Source of the DNA: Treponema sp. | GTDB lineage: Bacteria > Spirochaetota > Spirochaetia > Treponematales > Treponemataceae | Direction: 5' to 3' | DNA length: 64,000 nucleotides | Assembly: GCA_017940255.1 (NCBI GenBank) | Contig: JAGAZB010000010.1 | Coordinates: forward strand, 62,001 to 126,000 | Shown: positions 31,586-40,300 of the stretch, piece by piece | How positions within the stretch are numbered: the first letter of the stretch is position 1 | Layout of the letters: each line of letters begins with the position of its first letter | Notes under the pieces: generated by a model | What the model saw: only the letters and a program-made list of their open reading frames with translations | Told to the model about the DNA's origin: nothing | Database searches by the model: none | Translations under genes and position numbers: made by a program

Positions 31586-32998
31586 TCACATGTTACCGTG
31601 CATTTCAAGACGAATTAAATTATTCATCTCTACCGCATATTCAAGTGGAAGTTCCTTACTTACAGGATTTGCAAAACCACTTACAATCATACTGCGAGCT
31701 TCTTCTTCGCTGATTCCGCGGCTCATCAAATAGAAGATAGCATCGCTGGAAATACGTCCGATTTTTGCTTCATGACCAACATCACATTCGTCTGTTTTAA
31801 TCTGCATGGCAGGAATAGTGTCGCTGCGGCTCTGGTTATCAAGCATAAGGCTTTCGCAGGAAACACTTGTTTTACTTCCTGTTGCATTTTTATCGATATA
31901 AACTGCAGAACGGTAGATAGAAACTCCGCCGCCCTTTGAAATAGACTTTGTAGAAATGAGACTTGTTGTTTCTGGTGCCAGGTGAACCATTTTTGCACCT
32001 GTATCAAGACTCTGGCCTGCACCAGCAAAGGTAATTCCTGTGAATTCTGCTTTTGCGGCACGGCCTACTAAGTCGCTTTCGGGGTAGAGGTAGGAAATGT
32101 GTGATCCAAATGAGCCTGAAACCCATTCTATAGCGCCACCTTCTTCTACCCGGGCACGTTTTGTGTTCAGGTTGTACATATTCTTAGACCAGTTTTCTAT
32201 GGTTGAATAGCGCAGGTGGGCTCCTTTTTTTACAAAAAGCTCTACGGCTCCTGCGTGAAGGTTTGCTTCGTTATATTTTGGTGCAGAACAGCCTTCAATA
32301 AAGTGCAGGTCTGCGCCTTCGTCTACAATAATAAGTGTGTGCTCAAACTGACCAGCTCCCTTTGCGTTTAAGCGGAAGTAAGACTGGAGAGGGAAGGAGA
32401 GGTGAACTCCTTTGGGAACATAAACAAAGGAACCTCCAGACCAGACTGCTCCGTGAAGGGCTGCAAACTTGTGGTCTTTTGGTGTGATAAGGGTCATAAA
32501 GTATTCTTTTACCATAGGACCCCATTCTGGAGATTTTAGTGCTTCTTCAAAACCAAGGTAAATAACGCCCTGCTTTGCAACTTCGTCCTGAACATTGTGG
32601 TAAACAAGTTCTGAATCGTACTGGGCACCAACTCCGGCCAAAGATTTGCGTTCTGCTTCCGGGATTCCAAGCTTTTCAAAAGTATCTTTGATATCCTGTG
32701 GAACATCTTCCCATTTGCCGCTCATCTGAGTTTTTGGGCGAACATAAGTTGCAATATTTTCTACGTGAAGACCTTCGATTGAAGGACCCCATTTTGGCAC
32801 TTTGAGCTGATTGTATATTTCAAGCGATTTAAGACGGAATTCTTTCATCCATTCTGGATCGCCTTTTTCTTCGCTGATTTTTTTTACGATTTCTGGAGTG
32901 AGACCTGCTTCCATGCGGAAGGTGTTTTCTTCAGTTTCTTCATAGCGGAAGTCGTAAAATTCGCGGTTTATGTCGTCTATCTTTGTTTTTTCTTCCAT
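31586..32998 (-). CDS. sufB: Fe-S assembly protein SufB
   Basis: 470 residues, the most conserved subunit of the SufBCD scaffold where clusters form. Diagnostic motifs: FRLKSLEIYNQLKVPKWGPS, GAQYDSELVYHNV, VPKGVHLSFPLQSYFRLN, HFIEGCSAPKYNEANLHAGAVELFV, LNTKRARVEEGGAIEWVSGSFGSH, TDECDVGHEAKIGRISSDAIFYLMSRGI. The gene follows sufC by 6 bp; TAAGGC-type sequence precedes the ATG and no strong ribosome-binding site is seen, so it may rely on coupling to sufC. Confidence 0.96.
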   Translation of the reverse strand: MEEKTKIDDINREFYDFRYEETEENTFRMEAGLTPEIVKKISEEKGDPEWMKEFRLKSLEIYNQLKVPKWGPSIEGLHVENIATYVRPKTQMSGKWEDVPQDIKDTFEKLGIPEAERKSLAGVGAQYDSELVYHNVQDEVAKQGVIYLGFEEALKSPEWGPMVKEYFMTLITPKDHKFAALHGAVWSGGSFVYVPKGVHLSFPLQSYFRLNAKGAGQFEHTLIIVDEGADLHFIEGCSAPKYNEANLHAGAVELFVKKGAHLRYSTIENWSKNMYNLNTKRARVEEGGAIEWVSGSFGSHISYLYPESDLVGRAAKAEFTGITFAGAGQSLDTGAKMVHLAPETTSLISTKSISKGGGVSIYRSAVYIDKNATGSKTSVSCESLMLDNQSRSDTIPAMQIKTDECDVGHEAKIGRISSDAIFYLMSRGISEEEARSMIVSGFANPVSKELPLEYAVEMNNLIRLEMHGNM

Positions 32999-33004
32999 AA
33001 GGCT

Positions 33005-33742
33005 TTATTTAATAAACTCTTCGAATCCCTTTTCGTTAATCTGGTGGAATAATTGTCCGTCTCCAGTTTTTACAATGTGACCTTTTACAAGAACGTGAGT
33101 GTAGTCAACGTCCAGACCTTCAAGAATCTTTGTACTGTGGGTGATGATAAGGAGTGAACCGTTTGTAAGCTTTCTGTATTCTTCGATTCCTTTTGAAACT
33201 ACGCGGACTGCGTCAACATCAAGTCCGGAGTCTGTTTCGTCAAGAATGGCAAAATCTGGTTTAAGCATAAGGAGCTGGAGAATTTCGCTCTTTTTGCGCT
33301 CTCCTCCAGAAAAACCTACGTTCAGGTCGCGTTTTGCGTAATCCGGATTCATATCCAGAATCTGCATGCAGCGCTGAAGCTCTTTCTGGAACTGGAAAAG
33401 CTTGACGCGTTCACCGGTTCTCTGCTGAATGCTGGCGCGAATAAATGATTCAAGACTGATTCCTGGAATTTCGAGCGGACTCTGGAAAGACATGAACATG
33501 CCGGCTTTTGCGCGCTTATCGGCACTTTCTTCTGTGATGTCCTGGTCTTTGAAGAGAATTTTACCGCCGGTAATTTTGTAAACAGGGTTTCCCATGAGGG
33601 TATTTCCCAGTGAAGATTTTCCGGCTCCGTTTGGTCCCATGAGGACGTGAGTTTCGCCCTGACCGATTTTTATATTGAGGTCATTGAGAATCTGTTTTCC
33701 GTCTTCAAGACCTGCGTTCAAGTTCTGTACTTCTAACAACAT
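33005..33742 (-). CDS. sufC: Fe-S assembly ATPase SufC
   Basis: 245-residue ABC-type ATPase that drives conformational change in SufBD. Walker A LMGPNGAGKSSLGN, Q loop MFMSFQSPLEIPG, signature VGFSGGERKKSEI, Walker B FAILDETDSGLDVDA, H loop LLIITHST. First gene of the operon; the ATG at 33742 has no ribosome-binding site, and a good -10 box ends 6 bp before it, so the suf mRNA is predicted to be leaderless. The gene order sufC-B-D-S-U is the one also seen in other treponemes as I recall. Confidence 0.96.
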   Translation of the reverse strand: MLLEVQNLNAGLEDGKQILNDLNIKIGQGETHVLMGPNGAGKSSLGNTLMGNPVYKITGGKILFKDQDITEESADKRAKAGMFMSFQSPLEIPGISLESFIRASIQQRTGERVKLFQFQKELQRCMQILDMNPDYAKRDLNVGFSGGERKKSEILQLLMLKPDFAILDETDSGLDVDAVRVVSKGIEEYRKLTNGSLLIITHSTKILEGLDVDYTHVLVKGHIVKTGDGQLFHQINEKGFEEFIK

Positions 33743-33748
33743 ACTATT

Positions 33749-33777
33749 AATATACTGAAAAAATAGGTTGTAGACAA
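33749..33777 (-). promoter_or_regulatory. Promoter of the suf operon (probably leaderless)
   Basis: Minus strand TTGTCT (33777-33772), a 17-bp spacer, TATATT (33754-33749), then 6 bp to the sufC ATG. No obvious IscR/Fur-type site is asserted. Confidence 0.65.
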
Positions 33778-33831
33778 TATGATTTTCAGTCCTAAAACAT
33801 GATATATAAATTTAACTTAAAAATGGCTTCC

Positions 33832-33955
33832 GGTCGTGATTCATGGTTCAAAAACGCGCAATATTGCGCTAGACGCTGTTTGTGGTAAAGGAACTATTAA
33901 ACTGCCGCTTTCGCGGCATCCACAAACAGAGTCTTTTTGCCCCATGACTCACTCC
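33832..33955. repeat. About 120-bp imperfect inverted-repeat element with nested hairpins
   Basis: The outer arms read GTGATTCATGG-CAAAAA on the left and, reversed, GTGAGTCATGG-CAAAAA on the right. Inside are GCGCAATATTGCGC (33856-33869, a perfect palindrome), GACGCTGTTTGTGG (33872-33885) pairing with CCACAAACAGAGTC (33920-33933), and a central TGCCGC-TTTC-GCGGCA. TTTTT follows the 33920 arm. It lies in the 340-bp gap between sufC and the exonuclease gene. No open frame is seen. It could be a miniature inverted-repeat element or a structured RNA. Confidence 0.6.
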
Positions 33956-34085
33956 CTTGCGCCAGTTTTACGATTATAATCATGTTTTTGATCTGAAAAA
34001 TACTTTTCTGTTATGCTCGAAAGCCTTTTCAGCCTTGGTTTCACTACGCTTCATCAGATTTTTAACATGCCTTTCTTTTATGCGT

Positions 34086-34114
34086 TTGCCCTGGGGAAAA
34101 TTTGTTGATATAAT
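34086..34114 (+). promoter_or_regulatory. Promoter of the exonuclease gene (leaderless)
   Basis: TTGCCC (34086-34091), a 17-bp spacer, TATAAT (34109-34114) with an extended TG at -15, and 6 bp to ATG 34121. Confidence 0.7.
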
Positions 34115-34120
34115 AGAAGA

Positions 34121-35044
34121 ATGAATCACAAGAATTTTGTTTTTTTTGACTGCGAGTGTGCTAATACTTTTGATGGTGTGGGAAAAATTTGTTCGCTTGG
34201 TTATGTTATTTGCGATGATGATTTGAATGTGATTGAAAGCGAAGATGTTGTAATGAATCCGGAATGCGATTTTGACTGGTATTTGTTTTCGGGTAAGGGT
34301 GGAATAAAACTTGCCTATTCAAAAGATTATTTCAGAACTAAGCCTAATTACGAAAGCTATTACAAGGATATAAAAAAGCTTTTTACTACTGGTAACCGTT
34401 ATATTGCGGGCTTTGCTGTTTCTAATGATGTTGGCTTTGTGAATGATGCAAATGAGCGTTACAATCTGCCTTATATTCAGTTCCGAGCTTTTGATTTGGA
34501 GCGTTATCTGGAACGCAAGTATGGAAAGAAGCAGAAGCTGGTGGAGTGGGTCGGAGAATTTGGTGTAAATCTTGCAAAGTTTCAGAGTCATAAATCTGTG
34601 GATGATGCGATGATGACCATGCTCTGCTTAAAGGCTGAATGTATGAAAAGCGGGCTTTCTGTGGAAGAGATTTTAACAGGAGCTGAAGGAAAAAAGTGCT
34701 TTGTTTCTAACGAACAGATTCTGGAGCAGGCAGCAGAGCGGGCTTACCGCCGCGAAATGACTGAAAAAATCACAAGACTTTATGGAAAGGTTTCTCCTAA
34801 ACCTCATTTTAAGACTGTCTTGGGCATGAAGTTTGAACTGGACAAAAAAATCTTGCGTGATGTGGATTATGCTTTTGAACTTGTAAAACAGATTTATGAT
34901 AACGGCGGTTCTACGGTGGAAAGGGCTGTGGGCAGCGGTTTTGCGGTGTTTGAAAATCGTCCTAATGATGAACATGTAAAGAAAATTGAAGGCCGCGGCT
35001 TAAAAGTAATGCTTCTGGAAGAACTGGAAGGTCTTCTTAAATAG
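34121..35044 (+). CDS. DEDD-type 3'-5' exonuclease with C-terminal BRCT-like domain
   Basis: 307 residues. The exonuclease fold covers residues 1-185: ExoI motif FVFFDCECANTF (DxE), ExoII around IAGFAVSNDVGFV with its Asp, and ExoIII HKSVDDAMMTMLCL with the His and Asp of a DEDDh enzyme. Residues about 225-307 (KTVLGMKFELDKKILRDVDYAFELVKQIYDNGGSTVERAVGSGFAVFE) resemble a BRCT-like module, as found after some exonuclease domains in epsilon-like proteins. Such proteins act in DNA repair or RNA trimming; the substrate cannot be decided here. It has no ribosome-binding site and a -10 box 6 bp before the ATG. Confidence 0.8.
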   Translation: MNHKNFVFFDCECANTFDGVGKICSLGYVICDDDLNVIESEDVVMNPECDFDWYLFSGKGGIKLAYSKDYFRTKPNYESYYKDIKKLFTTGNRYIAGFAVSNDVGFVNDANERYNLPYIQFRAFDLERYLERKYGKKQKLVEWVGEFGVNLAKFQSHKSVDDAMMTMLCLKAECMKSGLSVEEILTGAEGKKCFVSNEQILEQAAERAYRREMTEKITRLYGKVSPKPHFKTVLGMKFELDKKILRDVDYAFELVKQIYDNGGSTVERAVGSGFAVFENRPNDEHVKKIEGRGLKVMLLEELEGLLK

Positions 35045-35124
35045 AAAGAAAAAAGTAGAATTTATTATGAAAGTCTCAAATATGGTGATATAATTTTTCT
35101 ATATCTTTTTATTCGAGGCTGTTT

Positions 35125-37284
35125 TTGTTGAAACATTCTGTTGATAATTCTGCTCATAAAAGCGTAGGGCTTCGCTTTCAAACTTTTTATCTTATTGTAC
35201 TTGGGGTTACGGTAAATGTTCTTCTTTCTTATCTGATGTACAGAAGAGGCCTGCCTCTTTTCTTTAGCAGTATAGGCACTATTACGGTTTCTGCAGTTAC
35301 AGGTACGCTTTTTTCTGGAATTCTGACGGCTGTAGTTACAAATGTTGTCTGTTCCTTTTTTTACGAGCCTTCTATTTATTTTGCCATTTTAAATGCCTGC
35401 TTTGCAATTGCAACGGTCTGGTATGTAAGCAGATATTCATTTAAAAAAATAGGAAAAACAGTTTTATTTGCTTTATTTCTCTCTGTTTTTTCGGCTTTAG
35501 TTTTATCTGTTATTCAGTTGGGGATTTTTGGTGAAAGTTTAGACTCTCTGATTAGTCAGAATGTCCGGACTTTTTCGGCGGCTACCAATTTTCCTTATTT
35601 TCTTTCTCTTATTTTTGTTAATTTTTTAGTGCAGTTTTTGGAAAAAGGCTTTTCGTGTCTTCTGGTTACGGTGCTGTTTTATATTGTTCCAGATTCCAAA
35701 TTGAATTCCTTTGCTGCCGGGGTTTGGAAACAGAGGCCTCTGACAAAAAAGGAAATGAAACAAATTAACAGCTGGCGGCATGATATTAAACATTCCATGA
35801 GGAATCGTACAACTCAAGTTATAGTTGTATCTTCTGTAATGATTGTCGTTGTAATGAGTTGGACTGGGCTCAGCCTTTTCTTTAATGCTTCAAGAGAAAA
35901 CAGTATGCAGAAAGCCCGCACAGTTGCAAAAGTTGCTTCTGAAATAATTGATACAGAAATGGTTGATGACTACATTAAATATGGCCGTGAAGTCCGCGGT
36001 TATAAAGAAACGGAAGAACTGCTTTATAAAATCTGGTTGAGTGCTGGTGATGTAACGTATCTGTATGTTTTAAAGCCAGAAGAAAATGGCGGACGCTTTA
36101 TTTTTGATTTAAATACATCAGAAGAAGGCGTGATTCCTTATTATCCTGGGGAGCTTGTTGCTTATGAAGACGCCTTTGAGCCTTATATTCAGGATCTTTT
36201 GGATGGTAAGGAAGTGCCTGAAATAGAAACAAATGATGTGTGGGGCTGGATGCTTACGGTTTATTACCCGGTTAGGGATGAGTCTGGAAAAACTGTCTGT
36301 TACGTGGGGGCAGATGTTTCTCTTGAATATATGACTTCCTATATGCAGCGTTTTATTCTAAAAGTGCTTTTGACAATGGGCGGTTTCTTTATTGTGATTA
36401 TTGCTTACGCCCTTTGGAAAACAAGCGTTTACACTACATATCCTATCAGTTCCATGACTGCCTGTATTGAACTTTTTGCCCAGTCTGGTGAAGATCAGGA
36501 AAAGCTTGATGAAAATGTAAAGACTATCCGCTCTCTTGATATTCATACGGAAGATGAAGTGGAAAAACTCTACCGTGCTATCTGTAAAATGACGCTGAAT
36601 CAGGCGGAGCAGATGCGGGATATCCGCCATCTTTCTGATTCAACTGCAAAGATGCAGGAAGGTTTGATTATCACTATGGCTGATATGGTAGAAAGTCGTG
36701 ATAGTGATACGGGTGCTCATGTTCAGAAAACTGCTGCTTATGTAAAAATTATTGTGGAAGGTTTGAAGAAGAAGGGCTATTACGCTCAGAAAATAACTCC
36801 AAAATTTATGTCTGATGTGGTTCGCTCGGCTCCTTTGCATGATGTTGGTAAGATTAATATTCCGGACGGAGTTTTGAACAAGCCCGGAAAACTTACGGAT
36901 GAAGAATTTGCCATTATGAAAACTCATACAACGGCGGGCAAGAAGATTCTTGAAAATGCAATCAGTTCGGTGCAGGGTGAAAACTATTTGAAAGAGGCTC
37001 GCAATATGGCGGCATACCACCACGAACGCTGGGACGGCAAGGGCTACCCGGAAGGTTTGCATGGTGAAGTAATTCCTCTTTCTGCCCGAATTATGGCTGT
37101 TGCAGATGTTTTTGATGCCCTTGCATCTCCTCGTGTTTATAAACCGGCTTTTCCTTTGGAAAAGGCTCTGGCTATTTTGCAGGAGGGGGCTGGCACTCAG
37201 TTTGATGCAAAGTGCGTTGAAGTTTTTATGGAAGCCCTTCCTGAAGTAAAAATGGTTTTGAAGAAATACAGTTCATCGGTGTAG
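35125..37284 (+). CDS. Membrane HD-GYP cyclic-di-GMP phosphodiesterase with extracytoplasmic sensor
   Basis: 719 residues. TTG start at 35125 (or the next TTG, 35128) with GAGG 6-9 bp upstream. The N-terminal 195 residues hold about six membrane helices resembling an ECF-transporter S component. A further helix at about 230-250 is followed by an extracytoplasmic cache-type domain (residues 255-400: EIIDTEMVDDYIKYGREV, DVTYLYVLKPEEN, VWGWMLTVYYPVRDESGK), another helix, a HAMP-like linker, and a complete HD-GYP domain: MVESRDSDTGAHVQKT, RSAPLHDVGKINIPDGVL, MKTHTTAGKKIL, AAYHHERWDGKGYPEGL, ARIMAVADVFDAL. All metal ligands are present, so it should hydrolyse c-di-GMP. A TGATATAAT box at 35086-35094 is its likely promoter. 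The hybrid kinase gene follows after 19 bp. Confidence 0.9.
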   Translation: MLKHSVDNSAHKSVGLRFQTFYLIVLGVTVNVLLSYLMYRRGLPLFFSSIGTITVSAVTGTLFSGILTAVVTNVVCSFFYEPSIYFAILNACFAIATVWYVSRYSFKKIGKTVLFALFLSVFSALVLSVIQLGIFGESLDSLISQNVRTFSAATNFPYFLSLIFVNFLVQFLEKGFSCLLVTVLFYIVPDSKLNSFAAGVWKQRPLTKKEMKQINSWRHDIKHSMRNRTTQVIVVSSVMIVVVMSWTGLSLFFNASRENSMQKARTVAKVASEIIDTEMVDDYIKYGREVRGYKETEELLYKIWLSAGDVTYLYVLKPEENGGRFIFDLNTSEEGVIPYYPGELVAYEDAFEPYIQDLLDGKEVPEIETNDVWGWMLTVYYPVRDESGKTVCYVGADVSLEYMTSYMQRFILKVLLTMGGFFIVIIAYALWKTSVYTTYPISSMTACIELFAQSGEDQEKLDENVKTIRSLDIHTEDEVEKLYRAICKMTLNQAEQMRDIRHLSDSTAKMQEGLIITMADMVESRDSDTGAHVQKTAAYVKIIVEGLKKKGYYAQKITPKFMSDVVRSAPLHDVGKINIPDGVLNKPGKLTDEEFAIMKTHTTAGKKILENAISSVQGENYLKEARNMAAYHHERWDGKGYPEGLHGEVIPLSARIMAVADVFDALASPRVYKPAFPLEKALAILQEGAGTQFDAKCVEVFMEALPEVKMVLKKYSSSV

Positions 37285-37303
37285 GAGTGACGGAGGCTTT
37301 TTT

Positions 37304-40300
37304 ATGAATTTTAGCAGATCTTCAAATAAATTGTGGATAAAACTTGGAGCCTCTCTTGTATTTTTGCTTTCTGCCCAGGGACTTTTTGCTGTTACAGCTG
37401 GTACGGAAGGAAAAATTGGCGGTGGCTATGCGGTTACAGGGCAGATTCCTCAGATGGGCTATACTTTTGAAGTTTACAATGCGGCAAACGGCTTGCCTAC
37501 ATCTGATGCGAATGTAATTCTTTCTTCTTCAGACGGCTACATTTGGGTTGGCGGTTACAGTGGAGTTTTCCGTTATGATGGAACTTCTTTTGAACGCCTG
37601 CCAACTTATCTGGGGGCAAGCAGCGGGCGCGGTTTATTTGAAGACAGTAAAAAACGACTCTGGGTGGCAACAAACGATAACGGTGTGGTCGTTTTGTATG
37701 ATGAAAAATCAAGACGTTATAATTATAAAGACGGCCTGCCATCTTCTTCGGTAAGAGTTTTTGCAGAGGATGCTGAGGGTAATATTTTTATTGGTACTAC
37801 TTCCGGCGTTGCTTATGTGGATACTCAGGGAAGACTATATACACTTTCTGATTCAAGAATAAATGAAGAAAGAATTTTAAAGCTTGATTCAGATTCCAAA
37901 GGAAAGATTTTTGGTCAGACTAAAAACGGAAATGTTTTTGCGATAGAAAATTGTAAGATTACTGAATTCTATACCTTCGAAGAACTTGGAATGGAAAAAA
38001 TAACTACTCTGCTTGCGGATAAGCATAGTTCAGGAATTGTTTACCTTGCAACAGAGAGCAGTAATATTTATTACGGTTCTTTTGGAAAGAAAGCTTCGGA
38101 TTTAAGGAAAATAAATGTTGCTCCTCTAAAAAATGTTCACTGGCTTAGTTATGACTGCGGCCGACTCTGGGTTTCTTCTACTTCAATGGCCGGCTATCTG
38201 GATGAAAGAAACCGATTTCAGGAACTGATAAATATCCCCGCAAACTGCACGATAGAAATGACAACTTCTGATTATCAGGGAAATATCTGGATTGCTTCCA
38301 GCAATCAGGGCGTTATAAAGGTTGTTACAAATAACTTTGTAAATCTTTCTGATATTTCAGGACTTTTGGGTGAAACGACAAATGCAACCTGTGTTCATAA
38401 TGGAAAACTTTATATCGGAACAGACAGGGGCTTGAGAATTCTCAATTCGGAAAAACAGCCGGTTGCAGATGAACTTTCGGACTTTCTGGGAACTAGCAGA
38501 ATAAGGTGCATTGTAGAAGATTTTGAAAAAAATCTCTGGCTTGCAACCTATACAAATAATATGGGGCTTGTCTGTCAGTCTGCAGATGGAAAAATTACTT
38601 CATTTACAAAAGAAGACGGACTTTTGAGCAATCAGATTAGAACAATCTCTATTGCAAAAGATGGCAGGGTTCTGGTCGGTACAAATGGCGGGCTTGCAAT
38701 AATAAAAAATGGCCGGGTAGAAAGGACTTATGGCAGCGAGGACGGCATAAAAAATACTGAATTCCTGACCGTTGCAGAAGGCCTTGACGGAGATATTTAC
38801 TGCGGAAGTGACGGAGACGGTATTTATGTAATCAACGATTCTGGTGTTCGGAGAATCGGTCGTGGGGAAGGGCTTACCAGCGATGTTGTAATGAGAATTA
38901 AAAGGGATGAAAAACATGAACTTTTGTGGCTTATTACATCAAACTCTATTGGTATGATAAAAAACGGAGTTATAAAAAATGTAACTTCATTTCCTTATAA
39001 TAACAATTACGATATTTATATAAATGATAAAGATGAAGTTTGGATTCTGTCTTCTTATGGTATTTATTGCGTTGCTGTTGATAATTTAATTTACGATTAT
39101 GTAAAGGATTATAGAGTTTACTCAATCGCAAACGGGCTGCCTTATTCAATCACCGGAAATTCATACAGTGCCCTAGATGATGACGGAAATCTTTATGTTG
39201 CAGGAAGGGAAGGTGTAATCCGCTTTAATATTAATCACTTTTTTGATTCAAATGCCCTTGTAAAGGCCGGAATTAGTGCAGTTTTTATTGATGATAAAAA
39301 AATAAGTGCGAATGCTGATGGAAGTTACACTCTGCCTTCTTCAAGCAAGCGTATAAAACTACTTGTTTCGGTTTTAGATTATACAATGAATAATCCTCTG
39401 GTTAAAGTTTTTCTGGAAGGCAGCGGTGACCCTGGTATTACTGCAAGAAAAAATGAATTAACACCTTTGGAATATACAAGTCTGCCTTACGGAAACTATG
39501 CCCTTCGCATTCAGGTTATGGGAAATGATGGTAAAACTCCAGTTTTGGATAATTCCGTTACAATCATAAAAAAGCCTAAACTTCTGGAAGTTCTTGCGGT
39601 AAGGATTGTAATTGCCCTGCTTGTAATGATTATTGTCGGCTTAGTTGTCTGGCGTTTTATGAAGGCAACGGTTATTAGACGCCAGTATTCAGAACTCAGA
39701 CAGGCAAAAGATGATGTAGAAAGAGCAAATATGGCAAGATCACGCTTCCTTTCAAATATGTCTCAGCAGATTATTACTCCTGTAAATACAATTATGGGAA
39801 TGAATGAAATGATTATGAGGGAAGACGCCAGAGATGTGCCGAAAACATATTTTATGTCAATTATGAATTATGCTTTTGACATTCGCACAGCTTCTGAAAG
39901 TCTGGCGGCTCTTGTTTCTGACCTTTTTGAAATGACAAAAATTGAAACCGGCGCCCTTGAACTTGTTCAAACTGAATATGACCTGCAGGATATTCTGCGT
40001 TCTGTAATAATTCCTGTGCGCGAGCGCAGTCTGGAAAAGGGGCTTAAATTTGATGTGAACATTGACGAAATGGTGCCAAAACGCCTTTACGGAGATGTCG
40101 GAAAAATCAGGCAGGTTCTGCTTAAACTCTTAAATAATGCCATTCAGTACACATTCGAAGGCGGTTTTGAATTAAAACTTTCTATGGAAGAAAGAACTGA
40201 TAACGAATGTGGACTATGTTTTTCTATAAAAGATACTGGGGTTGGTATAAAAGAGAATGAAGTGGAAGGGCTTTTTAGTCCGTACGGTCAGCCTGGACAG

